Made by a program: the position numbers and the translations under genes. This document shows positions 43,359-50,714 of a stretch of DNA of 64,000 nucleotides, in pieces. How positions within the stretch are numbered: position 1 is the stretch's first letter; each line of letters starts with the position of its first letter. The notes under the pieces are model-generated. The model was not told the origin of the DNA and did no database searches. It saw only the letters and a program-made list of their open reading frames with translations. The DNA is from an uncultured Duncaniella sp. GTDB taxonomy: Bacteria > Bacteroidota > Bacteroidia > Bacteroidales > Muribaculaceae. Where the stretch lies: assembly GCA_910577255.1 (NCBI GenBank), contig CAJTMH010000003.1, forward strand, positions 124,001-188,000. The letters run 5' to 3'.

Positions 43359-44270
43359 ATGAGGAAATTATTGTTGATTTTGCTACTGTCCATTACATGG
43401 TCTGCCCCAATGCTGAACGCTCAGATGCGTGCCGGCACTGTCGACATCTTCATGGGTGTAGATCTTAATTACCGCGACATAGCATTCAATAATCGTGTGT
43501 TTGATTTTCTCATTAATCTCACTCCCGGTGTAAAGTGGCAGTTGCCTCATCGTTGGCAGATAAGTGCCGGTGTTCTTGTGCCGGTGTTCAACCAATATGG
43601 CGACCATTACAAGCATGTGCGTGTTTACAATGCCGCTGTCTCCAAACAGCTCGCGCTTTTTGGCCGTTGGCGCATGAAAGTGTCGGGCGGTGTGTTCGGG
43701 TCAGAGCGCTACGGCCTTGACATCAAGAACATGGTTATCATCAACGATTGGTTGGCCCTCACCGCCGAGCTTGGCGTCACCGGCTATCTTTCCATGTCGT
43801 CTGACTGGCAGATGAGTTCCATGAAGCGCATATCGGGGCTTGTGGGTCCTGAATTTTATCTAAATCGTTGGAATACGCAGCTGTCGCTTCGTGGCGGACG
43901 TTACACCTATGGCGATTATGGAGTGATGGCCGAATGCATGCGCCATTTCCGTCATGTGACACTCGGGGCCTATGCCTCATATAATGAAGTGACTCATGAA
44001 AACGTCGGGTTCAAGATTGTGGTGATGATACCTCCTTACAAGCGTGGGAACCGCACTGTTAATTTCCGTCCGGCTTCCAACTTCCGCTTCACCTACAGCA
44101 GCCGTACCGATAATTACGCTAACCGCACATATATCACAGACCCCGAGGAAAATGAACGAGAAGGCTGGTTTGATGCCGATATGCTCCCCTGGGGCCCCAA
44201 CACAATGGAGCCTGACTTCACATATCGTGACGATAGGGACAGCCGGAAAAGAGAGGAGGTGACGAAATGA
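43359..44270 (+). CDS. Outer-membrane beta-barrel protein, YjbH-like (second half)
   Basis: A 303-residue exported protein (signal peptide MRKLLLILLLSITWSAPMLNA) rich in amphipathic beta strands: VDIFMGVDLNYRDIAFNNRVFDF, then repeated strand pairs with aromatic girdles. The pattern and the partner gene suggest it corresponds to the C-terminal half of YjbH, an outer-membrane protein of exopolysaccharide (yjb/gfc) systems. The last 60 residues are charged (DDRDSRKREEVTK) and may be periplasmic. The stop overlaps the next start as ATGA. Assignment is by strand pattern and context, so moderate. Confidence 0.55.
   Translation: MRKLLLILLLSITWSAPMLNAQMRAGTVDIFMGVDLNYRDIAFNNRVFDFLINLTPGVKWQLPHRWQISAGVLVPVFNQYGDHYKHVRVYNAAVSKQLALFGRWRMKVSGGVFGSERYGLDIKNMVIINDWLALTAELGVTGYLSMSSDWQMSSMKRISGLVGPEFYLNRWNTQLSLRGGRYTYGDYGVMAECMRHFRHVTLGAYASYNEVTHENVGFKIVVMIPPYKRGNRTVNFRPASNFRFTYSSRTDNYANRTYITDPEENEREGWFDADMLPWGPNTMEPDFTYRDDRDSRKREEVTK
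44255..44262 (+). promoter_or_regulatory. Perfect Shine-Dalgarno sequence before the second YjbH-like gene
   Basis: GGAGGTGA, complementary to the 16S 3' end, lies 4 bases before the ATG at 44267, inside the last codons of the upstream gene. Shine-Dalgarno sites are rare in this lineage; it may aid coupling at the ATGA overlap or result from the EEV codons. Confidence 0.5.
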
Positions 44271-45022
44271 AAAAACTCATCCTCTTGGCTATGGCATGTG
44301 TGATGGCTCTTGGTGCCAACGCTCAGTTCTATACCGGTATGTCGGGGCTCATGCATGTTCCGTCGGCCGAGATGGAGCAGGAAGGCGATCTCCGCATCGG
44401 TACCTATTTTCTCAACAAGCATTTCACCCCTCAGGGTGGTTTTGCCAATGACGACGGACGCTATAACACGATGGATTTCTATATCTCTGCCACTCCCTTC
44501 TGGTGGGTGGAGGTGGGATATGCGTTCACTCTGCTAAAGGATCTTCATCCTGGGTATGAGAAACCTCGTTACAACGCCAAGGACCGCTATCTCTCCATCA
44601 AGTTTACTCCGATACGTGAAGGTAAATATGTCCCGGCGGTGTCGGTGGGATCTAATGACTTCCTCTCCACATTCACACGCTCGAAGAGCACTAACTATCA
44701 TGGCTCGGGTAAGAGCGAATATTTCCGCAACTATTTCATTGCCGTTACGAAGCATCTGCGTACCCGCGGACAGGAATTTGGCGCCACATTGGCCTACCGC
44801 AAATTCACCGGCGATGAAAACCACCGGTGGAACGGTGTGGTGGGCGGCTTGACTTATCGGCCCGGATTTGCCCCCGACGGCCGTCTGATGGCCGAATGGG
44901 ACGGATGCCGCGTGAATCTCGGTGTCGATTATACCCTCTGGAATCATCTATGCCTGGAGGCCATATTGGTTGACTGCCGATATTTCTCAGGTGGCATAGC
45001 ATATAAAGTAAATTTATTCTAA
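44267..45022 (+). CDS. Outer-membrane beta-barrel protein, YjbH domain (first half)
   Basis: A 251-residue exported protein (signal peptide MKKLILLAMACVMALGANA). The start of the mature part, FYTGMSGLMHVPSAEMEQEGDLRIGTYFLNKH, is the typical opening of YjbH-domain proteins (small-residue, P-S-A, then a glycine-rich strand). Strands continue to the C-terminal SGGIAYKVNLF, ending in phenylalanine. It lies in the same operon as the preceding barrel, so the two halves of YjbH appear to be split into two genes, in reversed order. A role in surface polysaccharide or envelope assembly is inferred from the family. Confidence 0.65.
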   Translation: MKKLILLAMACVMALGANAQFYTGMSGLMHVPSAEMEQEGDLRIGTYFLNKHFTPQGGFANDDGRYNTMDFYISATPFWWVEVGYAFTLLKDLHPGYEKPRYNAKDRYLSIKFTPIREGKYVPAVSVGSNDFLSTFTRSKSTNYHGSGKSEYFRNYFIAVTKHLRTRGQEFGATLAYRKFTGDENHRWNGVVGGLTYRPGFAPDGRLMAEWDGCRVNLGVDYTLWNHLCLEAILVDCRYFSGGIAYKVNLF

Positions 45023-45048
45023 ATTCATAAATATTTTAATTAACAAAA

Positions 45049-46233
45049 ATGAAGAAAATTTTGATGTACGGCGCGCTTGCATTCCTCTGCATGGGGATGG
45101 CTGCGTGCGATGATTGCGATCCGGTTGCTGAGCAGCCTGTTGCTCCTTCTGTGACCAAGGCTCCCAACACCATCTCTGGTGTGATCACCGATATGCAGGG
45201 TAATCCTGTTGCCGGTGCTACCGTGAAGGTCGGCAACAAGACCGCCACTACCAACTCGCAAGGTGTGTATGTGATCAGCGATATTGCCGCCGGTACTTAT
45301 GCTGTTTCAGTTTCAGCTAATGGCCTCGTAAGCCAGGAGTCAGAAGTCGTTTTGGCTTCATCCGACAACACTCAGAACTACACTTGGAGCGCTGCTCTTG
45401 CCAATGCTGCTAATGTGGCCAACGTTAATGTTACCGTAGCCAACGGTGGTGATGGTGAAGTTGAGTCAGAAGCCATCAAGGGTAACGACAAGGGCGAAAT
45501 CGAAATCGCCGTTGAAGTTCCTGCCCAGACTGTTCCTGAAAACACCAACATCTACATCACTCCTCTCTATGAGGCAGAAGATGCTGCTTCTCGTGCAGCC
45601 GCCGAGGAAATGCTTATCGGTGCAACTCTCTCTTGCAGCAAGGAAGGTCTCGTGCTCTCTCAGCCTATCGATCTTAAGTTTGCTGTCGATCCCACCGTGT
45701 CAGAAACTGTTGTTACCAAGCAGTATGTTAACGGTCGTTGGGAAGTTGTTAACCACGAGGTTAAGGATGGCAATGTGGTAATCTCTGCTCGTGAGTTCAC
45801 TTCTTATGGTCTCTTCTTCCCTGTGGAAGTTAGCCTTGTGTCTGGTTTTGACGCAATCACTTTCGCTCGCTCAGAGTGGAACAACTTCAACGGCACATCG
45901 CCCATGACTGTTGCAACTGATGCCACTTATGACTACAATGTCGGCATCAAGTTCGAGACTCGCGCTGCCAACAACCTCGAAGGTCTTCTGATCGAGTTCC
46001 TCGCTCGTCAGTATGGCTCAACCAGCGTAGTGGCTCGTGGTGCATATCCCCTCAACCTCACTCTCCCCATCGGCACTGCCCTCAACCTCAAGGGTGACCA
46101 GGCTTATGACCGCATCACAGCTCGTGGCGCAGGCCGTTCAGTATCTGCAAAGCACTTTGGCGTGGTTTCAGTAGCTGCCAGAACTACTGTCATCGCTGAC
46201 CATGAAGGTGGTAGCAACGCTGGCCGTCTCTAA
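45049..46233 (+). CDS. Lipoprotein with carboxypeptidase-regulatory-like domain
   Basis: A 394-residue lipoprotein (lipobox MGMAAC, C20). Residues 40-105 form a CarboxypepD_reg-like beta sandwich: ISGVITDMQGNPVAGATVKVGNKTATTNSQGVYVISDIAAGTYAVSVSANG. The remainder is beta-rich and unassigned, with a VTVANGGDGEVESEAIKGND linker and a TATDATYDYNVGIKFE segment. Codon use is strongly biased to preferred codons (many GCT, GTT, AAC, GGT), hinting at high expression. It lies 26 bases after the YjbH-like gene and ends the operon at a strong terminator. The function is unknown. Confidence 0.78.
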   Translation: MKKILMYGALAFLCMGMAACDDCDPVAEQPVAPSVTKAPNTISGVITDMQGNPVAGATVKVGNKTATTNSQGVYVISDIAAGTYAVSVSANGLVSQESEVVLASSDNTQNYTWSAALANAANVANVNVTVANGGDGEVESEAIKGNDKGEIEIAVEVPAQTVPENTNIYITPLYEAEDAASRAAAEEMLIGATLSCSKEGLVLSQPIDLKFAVDPTVSETVVTKQYVNGRWEVVNHEVKDGNVVISAREFTSYGLFFPVEVSLVSGFDAITFARSEWNNFNGTSPMTVATDATYDYNVGIKFETRAANNLEGLLIEFLARQYGSTSVVARGAYPLNLTLPIGTALNLKGDQAYDRITARGAGRSVSAKHFGVVSVAARTTVIADHEGGSNAGRL

Positions 46234-46291
46234 TCCCTACGGCGGATTACAAGGCATAGCGAAAGCTATCTCTTTATAAAGTATTCTAAAT

Positions 46292-46334
46292 AAACCGACC
46301 GATGAGCCCCGCTCACCGGTCGGTTTTATTTTAT
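46292..46334 (+). terminator. Rho-independent terminator of the YjbH-like operon
   Basis: AAACCGACCG (46292-46301) pairs with CGGTCGGTTT (46317-46326), with an inner TGAGC/GCTCA stem, and is followed by a T-rich run. Confidence 0.85.
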
Positions 46335-46398
46335 TATAAGGCTATGGAAAATACCTTTCTTCATAGTCAAGAAGAATGGGGGTGGGGAGAGGTTAACG

Positions 46399-46435
46399 AA
46401 AACAGCCCGCATGCTTGTGTGCATGCGGGCTGTTT
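46399..46435 (-). terminator. Rho-independent terminator of the phosphohexomutase gene
   Basis: A perfect 15-base-pair stem (46400-46414 with 46421-46435) with U residues following on the minus strand, 33 bases after the gene stop. Confidence 0.85.
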
Positions 46436-46467
46436 GATTAGGTTCTTATAATAACCTTAACGGTTAA

Positions 46468-48219
46468 TCAGTCGATACCGAGATCTTTCTTGATAGCTTC
46501 GACTTTCTTTTCAGCGGCTTCACCGCAGGCATTGTAGTCCTCAACCTTGGCCATGGGAACCTTGACCTCGATGTAGAACTTGATCTTGGGCTCAGTGCCT
46601 GAGGGGCGAACTGATACCTTTGAGCCGTCGGCTGTGAAGTACTGGAGCACATTGGATGTGGTGGGGAAGTTAAGCTTTTCAGTCTTGCCTTCTGCCACAT
46701 TGATGAGGTCGAGAGAGCCATAGTCCTTGATGATTTCCACGGGGCTGCCAGCGAGTGTCTTGGGTGGGTTCTCGCGGAAATTCTTCATGATGGCCTGGAT
46801 TTCTTCTGCACCGCTCTTGCCCGGACGTACTACAGAGATACCTACCTCGCGGCTGAAGCCATACTTGAGGTAGATGTCAGCAAGCATAGCCTGGAAGTCC
46901 ATACCTTTGTCCTTGGCCCATGCGCAGGCCTCGGCCATGAGTGAGATGGCTGACACGGCGTCCTTGTCGCGTGCGAAAGTCTCGGCGAGGAAGCCGTAGC
47001 TTTCTTCACCGCCACCGATGTAGCGGAGCACGTCTTCATTGTCGCGCATCACGGCTGCAATCCACTTGAAGCCGGTGTAGCAGTCGAACATGCGCACATT
47101 CATGGCGTCGCAGATAGCCTTGATGGTCTCGGTGGTTACGATAGTCTTCACTACGAACTCGTTGCCCTTGATGAGACCGAGCTCCTGGTTACGAGTGATG
47201 ATGTAGTTGAGAAGTATCATCACGATCTGGTTGCCGTTAAGCAGTACGTATTCACCGTTGTTGTCTCGGATTACGCAGCCGATACGGTCAGCGTCAGGGT
47301 CAGAAGCCATGACGATGTCGGCGCCGACTTCCTTAGCCTTGGCGATAGCCATTGCCATGGCCGGCGGATTCTCGGGGTTGGGTGAGTCGACAGTGGGGAA
47401 GTCTCCGCTGGGCACATCCTGTTCGGGAACGTGGATGATGTTGGTGAAGCCATAGTTCTTAAGAGAGTCGGGGATGAGCTTCACGCCGGTGCCGTGGATA
47501 GGAGTATAGACAATCTTGAGATCCTTGTTGCGCTCGATGGCTTCGGGGCTGAGTGAAAGACCCTTGATGGCATCGAGGAATGCCTTGTCGACCTCGGGGC
47601 CTACTATCTGGATTTTTGACTTGTCACCGTTGAATTTAATCTCCTTCACGCTCTTGATGCGGTTCACGTGGTCAATGATGTTGACATCGTGGGGAGCGAT
47701 GATCTGAGCGCCGTCTTCCCAGTAAGCCTTGTAGCCGTTATAGATTTTCGGGTTGTGTGAAGCTGTGATGTTGACACCGCTCTGGCAACCGAAATGGCGG
47801 ATGGCAAATGAAAGTTCAGGGGTAGGACGGAAGCTGTCAAAGAGATAAACTTTGATGCCGTTGGCTGAGAAGATGTCAGCTACGATTTCTGCGAATTTGC
47901 GTGAATTGTTGCGCACGTCATGTCCTACGGCCACGCTGATTTCAGGCAGATCCTTGAAGGCTTCCTTAAGGTAGTTGGCGAGACCCTGGGTGGCGGCACC
48001 CACTGTATAGATATTCATGCGGTTTGTTCCTGCGCCCATGATGCCGCGCAGACCACCTGTGCCAAATTCCAAATCCTTATAGAAACTCTCGATAAGTTCG
48101 GTCTTGTCGTCGCTGTCGAGCATACGCTTGACCTCTACTCGGGTTTCTTCGTCATAACCGTCACCAAGCCATTCCTGGGCTTTAGCGGTGACCTCTTTCA
48201 ACAATTGTTCGTTTTCCAT
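46468..48219 (-). CDS. Phosphoglucomutase/phosphomannomutase family protein
   Basis: A 583-residue alpha-D-phosphohexomutase that interconverts sugar 1- and 6-phosphates. The phosphoserine loop is TASHNPKIYNGYK with S154; DPDADRIGCVI binds magnesium; GGGEESYG recognises the sugar; RPSGTEPKIKFYIEV binds the phosphate. The length and insertions are of the eukaryotic PGM2/PgcA group, so glucose or deoxyribose phosphates are likely substrates. It has a sigma-AB promoter at 48312-48342 and a leader with a hairpin and a direct repeat. Confidence 0.94.
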   Translation of the reverse strand: MENEQLLKEVTAKAQEWLGDGYDEETRVEVKRMLDSDDKTELIESFYKDLEFGTGGLRGIMGAGTNRMNIYTVGAATQGLANYLKEAFKDLPEISVAVGHDVRNNSRKFAEIVADIFSANGIKVYLFDSFRPTPELSFAIRHFGCQSGVNITASHNPKIYNGYKAYWEDGAQIIAPHDVNIIDHVNRIKSVKEIKFNGDKSKIQIVGPEVDKAFLDAIKGLSLSPEAIERNKDLKIVYTPIHGTGVKLIPDSLKNYGFTNIIHVPEQDVPSGDFPTVDSPNPENPPAMAMAIAKAKEVGADIVMASDPDADRIGCVIRDNNGEYVLLNGNQIVMILLNYIITRNQELGLIKGNEFVVKTIVTTETIKAICDAMNVRMFDCYTGFKWIAAVMRDNEDVLRYIGGGEESYGFLAETFARDKDAVSAISLMAEACAWAKDKGMDFQAMLADIYLKYGFSREVGISVVRPGKSGAEEIQAIMKNFRENPPKTLAGSPVEIIKDYGSLDLINVAEGKTEKLNFPTTSNVLQYFTADGSKVSVRPSGTEPKIKFYIEVKVPMAKVEDYNACGEAAEKKVEAIKKDLGID

Positions 48220-48256
48220 ATTAATATAATGGGGGGATAAATAAATTTAAGGACAG

Positions 48257-48286
48257 AATTGATGGTTAGTAAAATTGATGGTTAGT
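48257..48286 (-). repeat. 14-base direct repeat in the phosphohexomutase leader
   Basis: AATTGATGGTTAGT occurs exactly at 48257-48270 and 48273-48286, spaced 16 bases apart, in the leader between promoter and start. Next to it GCAGG and CCTGC (about 48288-48306) can form a short hairpin. Confidence 0.7.
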
Positions 48287-48311
48287 TGCAGGCAAGAGAA
48301 CCTGCCATAGG

Positions 48312-48342
48312 CAAATTTACGGCCTTTTACGGAAATAACAAA
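48312..48342 (-). promoter_or_regulatory. sigma-AB promoter of the phosphohexomutase gene
   Basis: TTTG (48339-48342), 19 bases, TAAATTTG (48312-48319) on the minus strand. It leaves a leader of about 85 bases. Confidence 0.75.
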
Positions 48343-48882
48343 ATAAACGCTGCAAAAATGTTAATTCGACGCTAAATTAGGTTAAGATACGGAATGAAAA
48401 ACGTACAAAAATACCATAGAAGCCGTAATGCCCTTGGTTGTTGTCCTTGCAGGCCATCGAGAGGACCCTTTGCAGGATGTTTAACCTCTTCTTACTCCAC
48501 ACTATCAAGATGTTACACCGCTATTGCTTTAGATGTAAGACTGTAACAATACTCCAACACACTCTAAAATACGATAAACTGACTAATGTTATGTAACTTA
48601 TTGATAATCAGTAGTAAAATTGGTTTAAATCTCCTGTTTCTCCATAAAACTACACCATTTTGATCAATTTTGTAAAACTTTTGACCAATTAATATTTTTC
48701 ATCGCCTTCCAGTGTCAAAATCTCGCACCACCACCATAAACCATAAACCAGTGTTCATGCTTAATCTCATGGCTCGTGTTGCATCATCCCCTAATTATCC
48801 GACAACTTTTTCAATTGCTCAAAATTCGGAAATTTTATCATAGTGGTGAGTCTTAAAACGCTGTCATCATGTATTTTATCCT
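48343..48882. other. AT-rich gap with no clear gene
   Basis: About 540 bases, AT-richer than all neighbours, with no credible reading frame on either strand. A minus-strand fragment (about 48380-48520) can be read as 50 residues ending FVRFSFRILT but has no start and is probably chance or a relic. A short repeat ATAAACCATAAACCA occurs near 48741. Confidence 0.5.
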
Positions 48883-48914
48883 ATTGTATGGGATGCGTAA
48901 ATGTCGTATCTTTG
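48883..48914 (+). promoter_or_regulatory. sigma-AB promoter before a broken small gene
   Basis: ATTG (48883-48886), 20 bases, TATCTTTG (48907-48914). The next ATG is 29 bases downstream at 48944. Confidence 0.65.
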
Positions 48915-48943
48915 TAATGTAAAACAAAGGGGATAGCAACCCG

Positions 48944-49174
48944 ATGAAATTGCAAGAGTTCTTTAAAATAAAACCCAAACCGCTGCAACGGACTGGGTTA
49001 GGGTTCAAGACAAAAGGTACTCAGTTTTGAGTATAACCCGATTTGTTGTGCCAAATGCCCTAAACCAACGTAACGGTTGACGGTGTGGAAATAGAGCCAC
49101 TTTCACGGCTCAAGACATTTGCAGATTTCAAGCGGTGGGTCGGAGATAATATTGATAAAATCGCATCTAAATAA
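48944..49174 (+). pseudogene. Broken small gene with a CxxC-type motif (two frameshifts)
   Basis: From ATG 48944 a 28-residue frame (MKLQEFFKIKPKPLQRTGLG...) stops at 49028. The +1 frame continues EYNPICCAKCPKP to 49064, and the next frame continues NVTVDGVEIEPLSRLKTFAD and on to TAA at 49172. Read across two shifts this gives one coherent protein of about 75 residues with a CCAKC zinc-ribbon-like motif. That a good promoter precedes it suggests a gene recently lost by mutation. Alternatively the first 28 codons are a real small protein and the rest is chance. Confidence 0.4.
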
Positions 49175-49362
49175 CAACCGCCGGTGTTTTCAGCACCACG
49201 TTGATAACTGCGTCGGGCATTGCGCCATGACCCAGATATCGCTATAATAAATCAGCGTAGTTTCGGCTATATGCTTACTGTGAGACGTAAGGAAGGATTG
49301 TGATTTTAGTCCGTGTAAGGGGATAGTTCAGTAACACAACAATCCTTATATGTGGAGATGTT
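49175..49362. other. Gap between gene relic and tRNA-Arg
   Basis: About 190 bases. A frame segment (INQRSFGYMLTVRRKEGL, ending TGA at 49301) may be a further relic. I see no terminator or attachment-site copy of the tRNA-Arg 3' end. Confidence 0.4.
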
Positions 49363-49437
49363 TGGTATTCCCGTAGGGAGTCGAACCCTAATCGTCGGAA
49401 CCGGAATCCGATATTCTATCCATTGAACTACGGGAAC
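49363..49437 (-). tRNA. tRNA-Arg (CCG)
   Basis: A 75-base cloverleaf with encoded CCA. The acceptor GTTCCCG pairs with CGGGAAT, the D-arm is TAGTTCAATGGATAGAA, the anticodon loop TTCCGGT gives CCG, and the T-arm contains GTTCGACTC. Confidence 0.95.
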
Positions 49438-49489
49438 ATTACGCGTGGTAGCTTGTAGGATTACATAGCCTTGAAGCATTTGCGTGGTG

Positions 49490-49521
49490 CAAATTTAGAC
49501 ATTTTTTTGTATTTTTGCAAA
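49490..49521 (-). promoter_or_regulatory. sigma-AB promoter of tRNA-Arg
   Basis: TTTG (49518-49521), 20 bases, TAAATTTG (49490-49497) on the minus strand: a perfect match. The tRNA begins 53 bases downstream. Confidence 0.8.
49510..49517 (+). promoter_or_regulatory. Candidate -7 element for ung
   Basis: TATTTTTG on the plus strand lies within the spacer of the tRNA-Arg promoter, so the two divergent promoters would overlap. The ung start follows at 49600. Confidence 0.45.
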
Positions 49522-49599
49522 AAAATGAGCTCTTAGGCTGTTTTTTGGCGGTTCAGAAAGTCGCCGATTGATTTGCCCGGACGAAAAACGATAAATCAC

Positions 49600-50274
49600 A
49601 TGGACGTAAAGATTGAACAATCGTGGAAAGAGGCGCTTGCCGACGAGTGGGGGAAAGATTATTTCAAGTCACTCACTGATTTTGTAAGGGGCGAGTATGC
49701 CACACGTATAGTTTATCCTCCGGCAGGGAAGATTTTCGCTGCGTTTGATTCGTGTCCGTTCGACAAGGTGAAAGTGGTTATTCTCGGTCAGGATCCTTAT
49801 CCGGGTGCCGGTCAGGCCAACGGACTGAGTTTTTCGGTTAATCCTGGAGTGGAACTACCGCGTTCGCTGCGTAATATCTACACTGAGCTTCAGAGCGATT
49901 TGGGATGCACACCGCCTGCGTCGGGCGATTTAAGTCGCTGGGCACGTCAAGGGGTTTTGCTCCTCAACGCCACTCTTACAGTTAATGCCGGAGCTCCGGC
50001 CTCGCATCAGAACCATGGATGGGAGACATTTACTGATGCTGCCATCCGCAAGTTGGCCGAGGAACGTGAGGGGCTGGTCTTTATCCTGTGGGGAGCTTAC
50101 GCACAACGCAAGGGGGAATTCATAGACCGTTCACGGCATTGTGTCATCACCTCTCCCCACCCATCGCCGTTAAGTGCCTCAAGGGGATTTTTCGGAAGCC
50201 GACCATTCTCGCGAGCCAATGAATATCTCGTGGCGCGTGGTGAGGCGCCGGTGGATTGGTGCGGTGGAAATTAA
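49600..50274 (+). CDS. ung: Uracil-DNA glycosylase
   Basis: A 224-residue family-1 uracil-DNA glycosylase that removes uracil from DNA. The water-activating loop GQDPYPG contains D65; the minor-groove loop SPHPSPLSASRGFFG with its histidine is intact; LLLNATLTV forms the uracil pocket. The ATG at 49600 (MDVKIEQSWKEAL) is preferred over an in-frame TTG at 49573 that adds nine non-family residues. A C_GCAxxG_C_C family gene follows 26 bases later. Confidence 0.96.
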   Translation: MDVKIEQSWKEALADEWGKDYFKSLTDFVRGEYATRIVYPPAGKIFAAFDSCPFDKVKVVILGQDPYPGAGQANGLSFSVNPGVELPRSLRNIYTELQSDLGCTPPASGDLSRWARQGVLLLNATLTVNAGAPASHQNHGWETFTDAAIRKLAEEREGLVFILWGAYAQRKGEFIDRSRHCVITSPHPSPLSASRGFFGSRPFSRANEYLVARGEAPVDWCGGN

Positions 50275-50300
50275 AATCAATTAATTAAAAGATTGACAAT

Positions 50301-50702
50301 ATGCAGATGAAATATGACAAGGCAGAGCGTCTCGAACGTGCTAAAGCCTTGCGCAAAGAAGGATATAATTGCAGCCAATGCGTGGCTATGGCCTTTGATG
50401 ATGTAGCCGGTCTGTCAGCCGGCCAGCTTGCCCGCGTTACCGGAGGTTTTGGCAGCGGATTTGGCGGACAGGGTGAAATATGCGGCGCCGTCACAGGAAT
50501 GACGGTGGTCAACGGTCTGGTGCGTGATGTGGCTCGTCCTGCTCTATATGGGGAGGTGCGTCAGCTCTTCGGTGCTTTCGGGGGACTTAACGGCTCATGT
50601 GTGTGCCGTGAGCTCAAGCAGCCCGGACGCAAACCATGTCTCGACCTGATAGTCGATGCTGTCGGGATTCTTCATGATCATCTGGCTTCTGCTGAAGATT
50701 GA
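50301..50702 (+). CDS. C_GCAxxG_C_C family protein
   Basis: A 133-residue cysteine-rich protein. The spaced cysteines match the family named for its pattern: C24 and C27 in NCSQCVAMAF, C61 in EICGAVTGMTVV, and a C-terminal group with CVCRELKQPGRKPC. Members are probable redox or metal-binding proteins of unknown function, sometimes linked to electron transfer. The sequence KEGYNCSQ and the GGFGSGFGGQGE glycine loop are well preserved. It lies between ung and the T9SS plug gene, 12 bases before the latter. Confidence 0.9.
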   Translation: MQMKYDKAERLERAKALRKEGYNCSQCVAMAFDDVAGLSAGQLARVTGGFGSGFGGQGEICGAVTGMTVVNGLVRDVARPALYGEVRQLFGAFGGLNGSCVCRELKQPGRKPCLDLIVDAVGILHDHLASAED

Positions 50703-50714
50703 TAAGCGCTAAGG

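Noticed and set aside
48380..48520. Minus-strand fragment resembling the end of a protein (FVRFSFRILT)
   Set aside because: No start codon, only about 50 codons, and no family recognised; probably chance or relic.
49363..49437. tRNA-Arg 3' end as an attachment site of an integrated element
   Set aside because: No second copy of the tRNA 3' sequence was found in the adjacent 1 kb, and no integrase is present.
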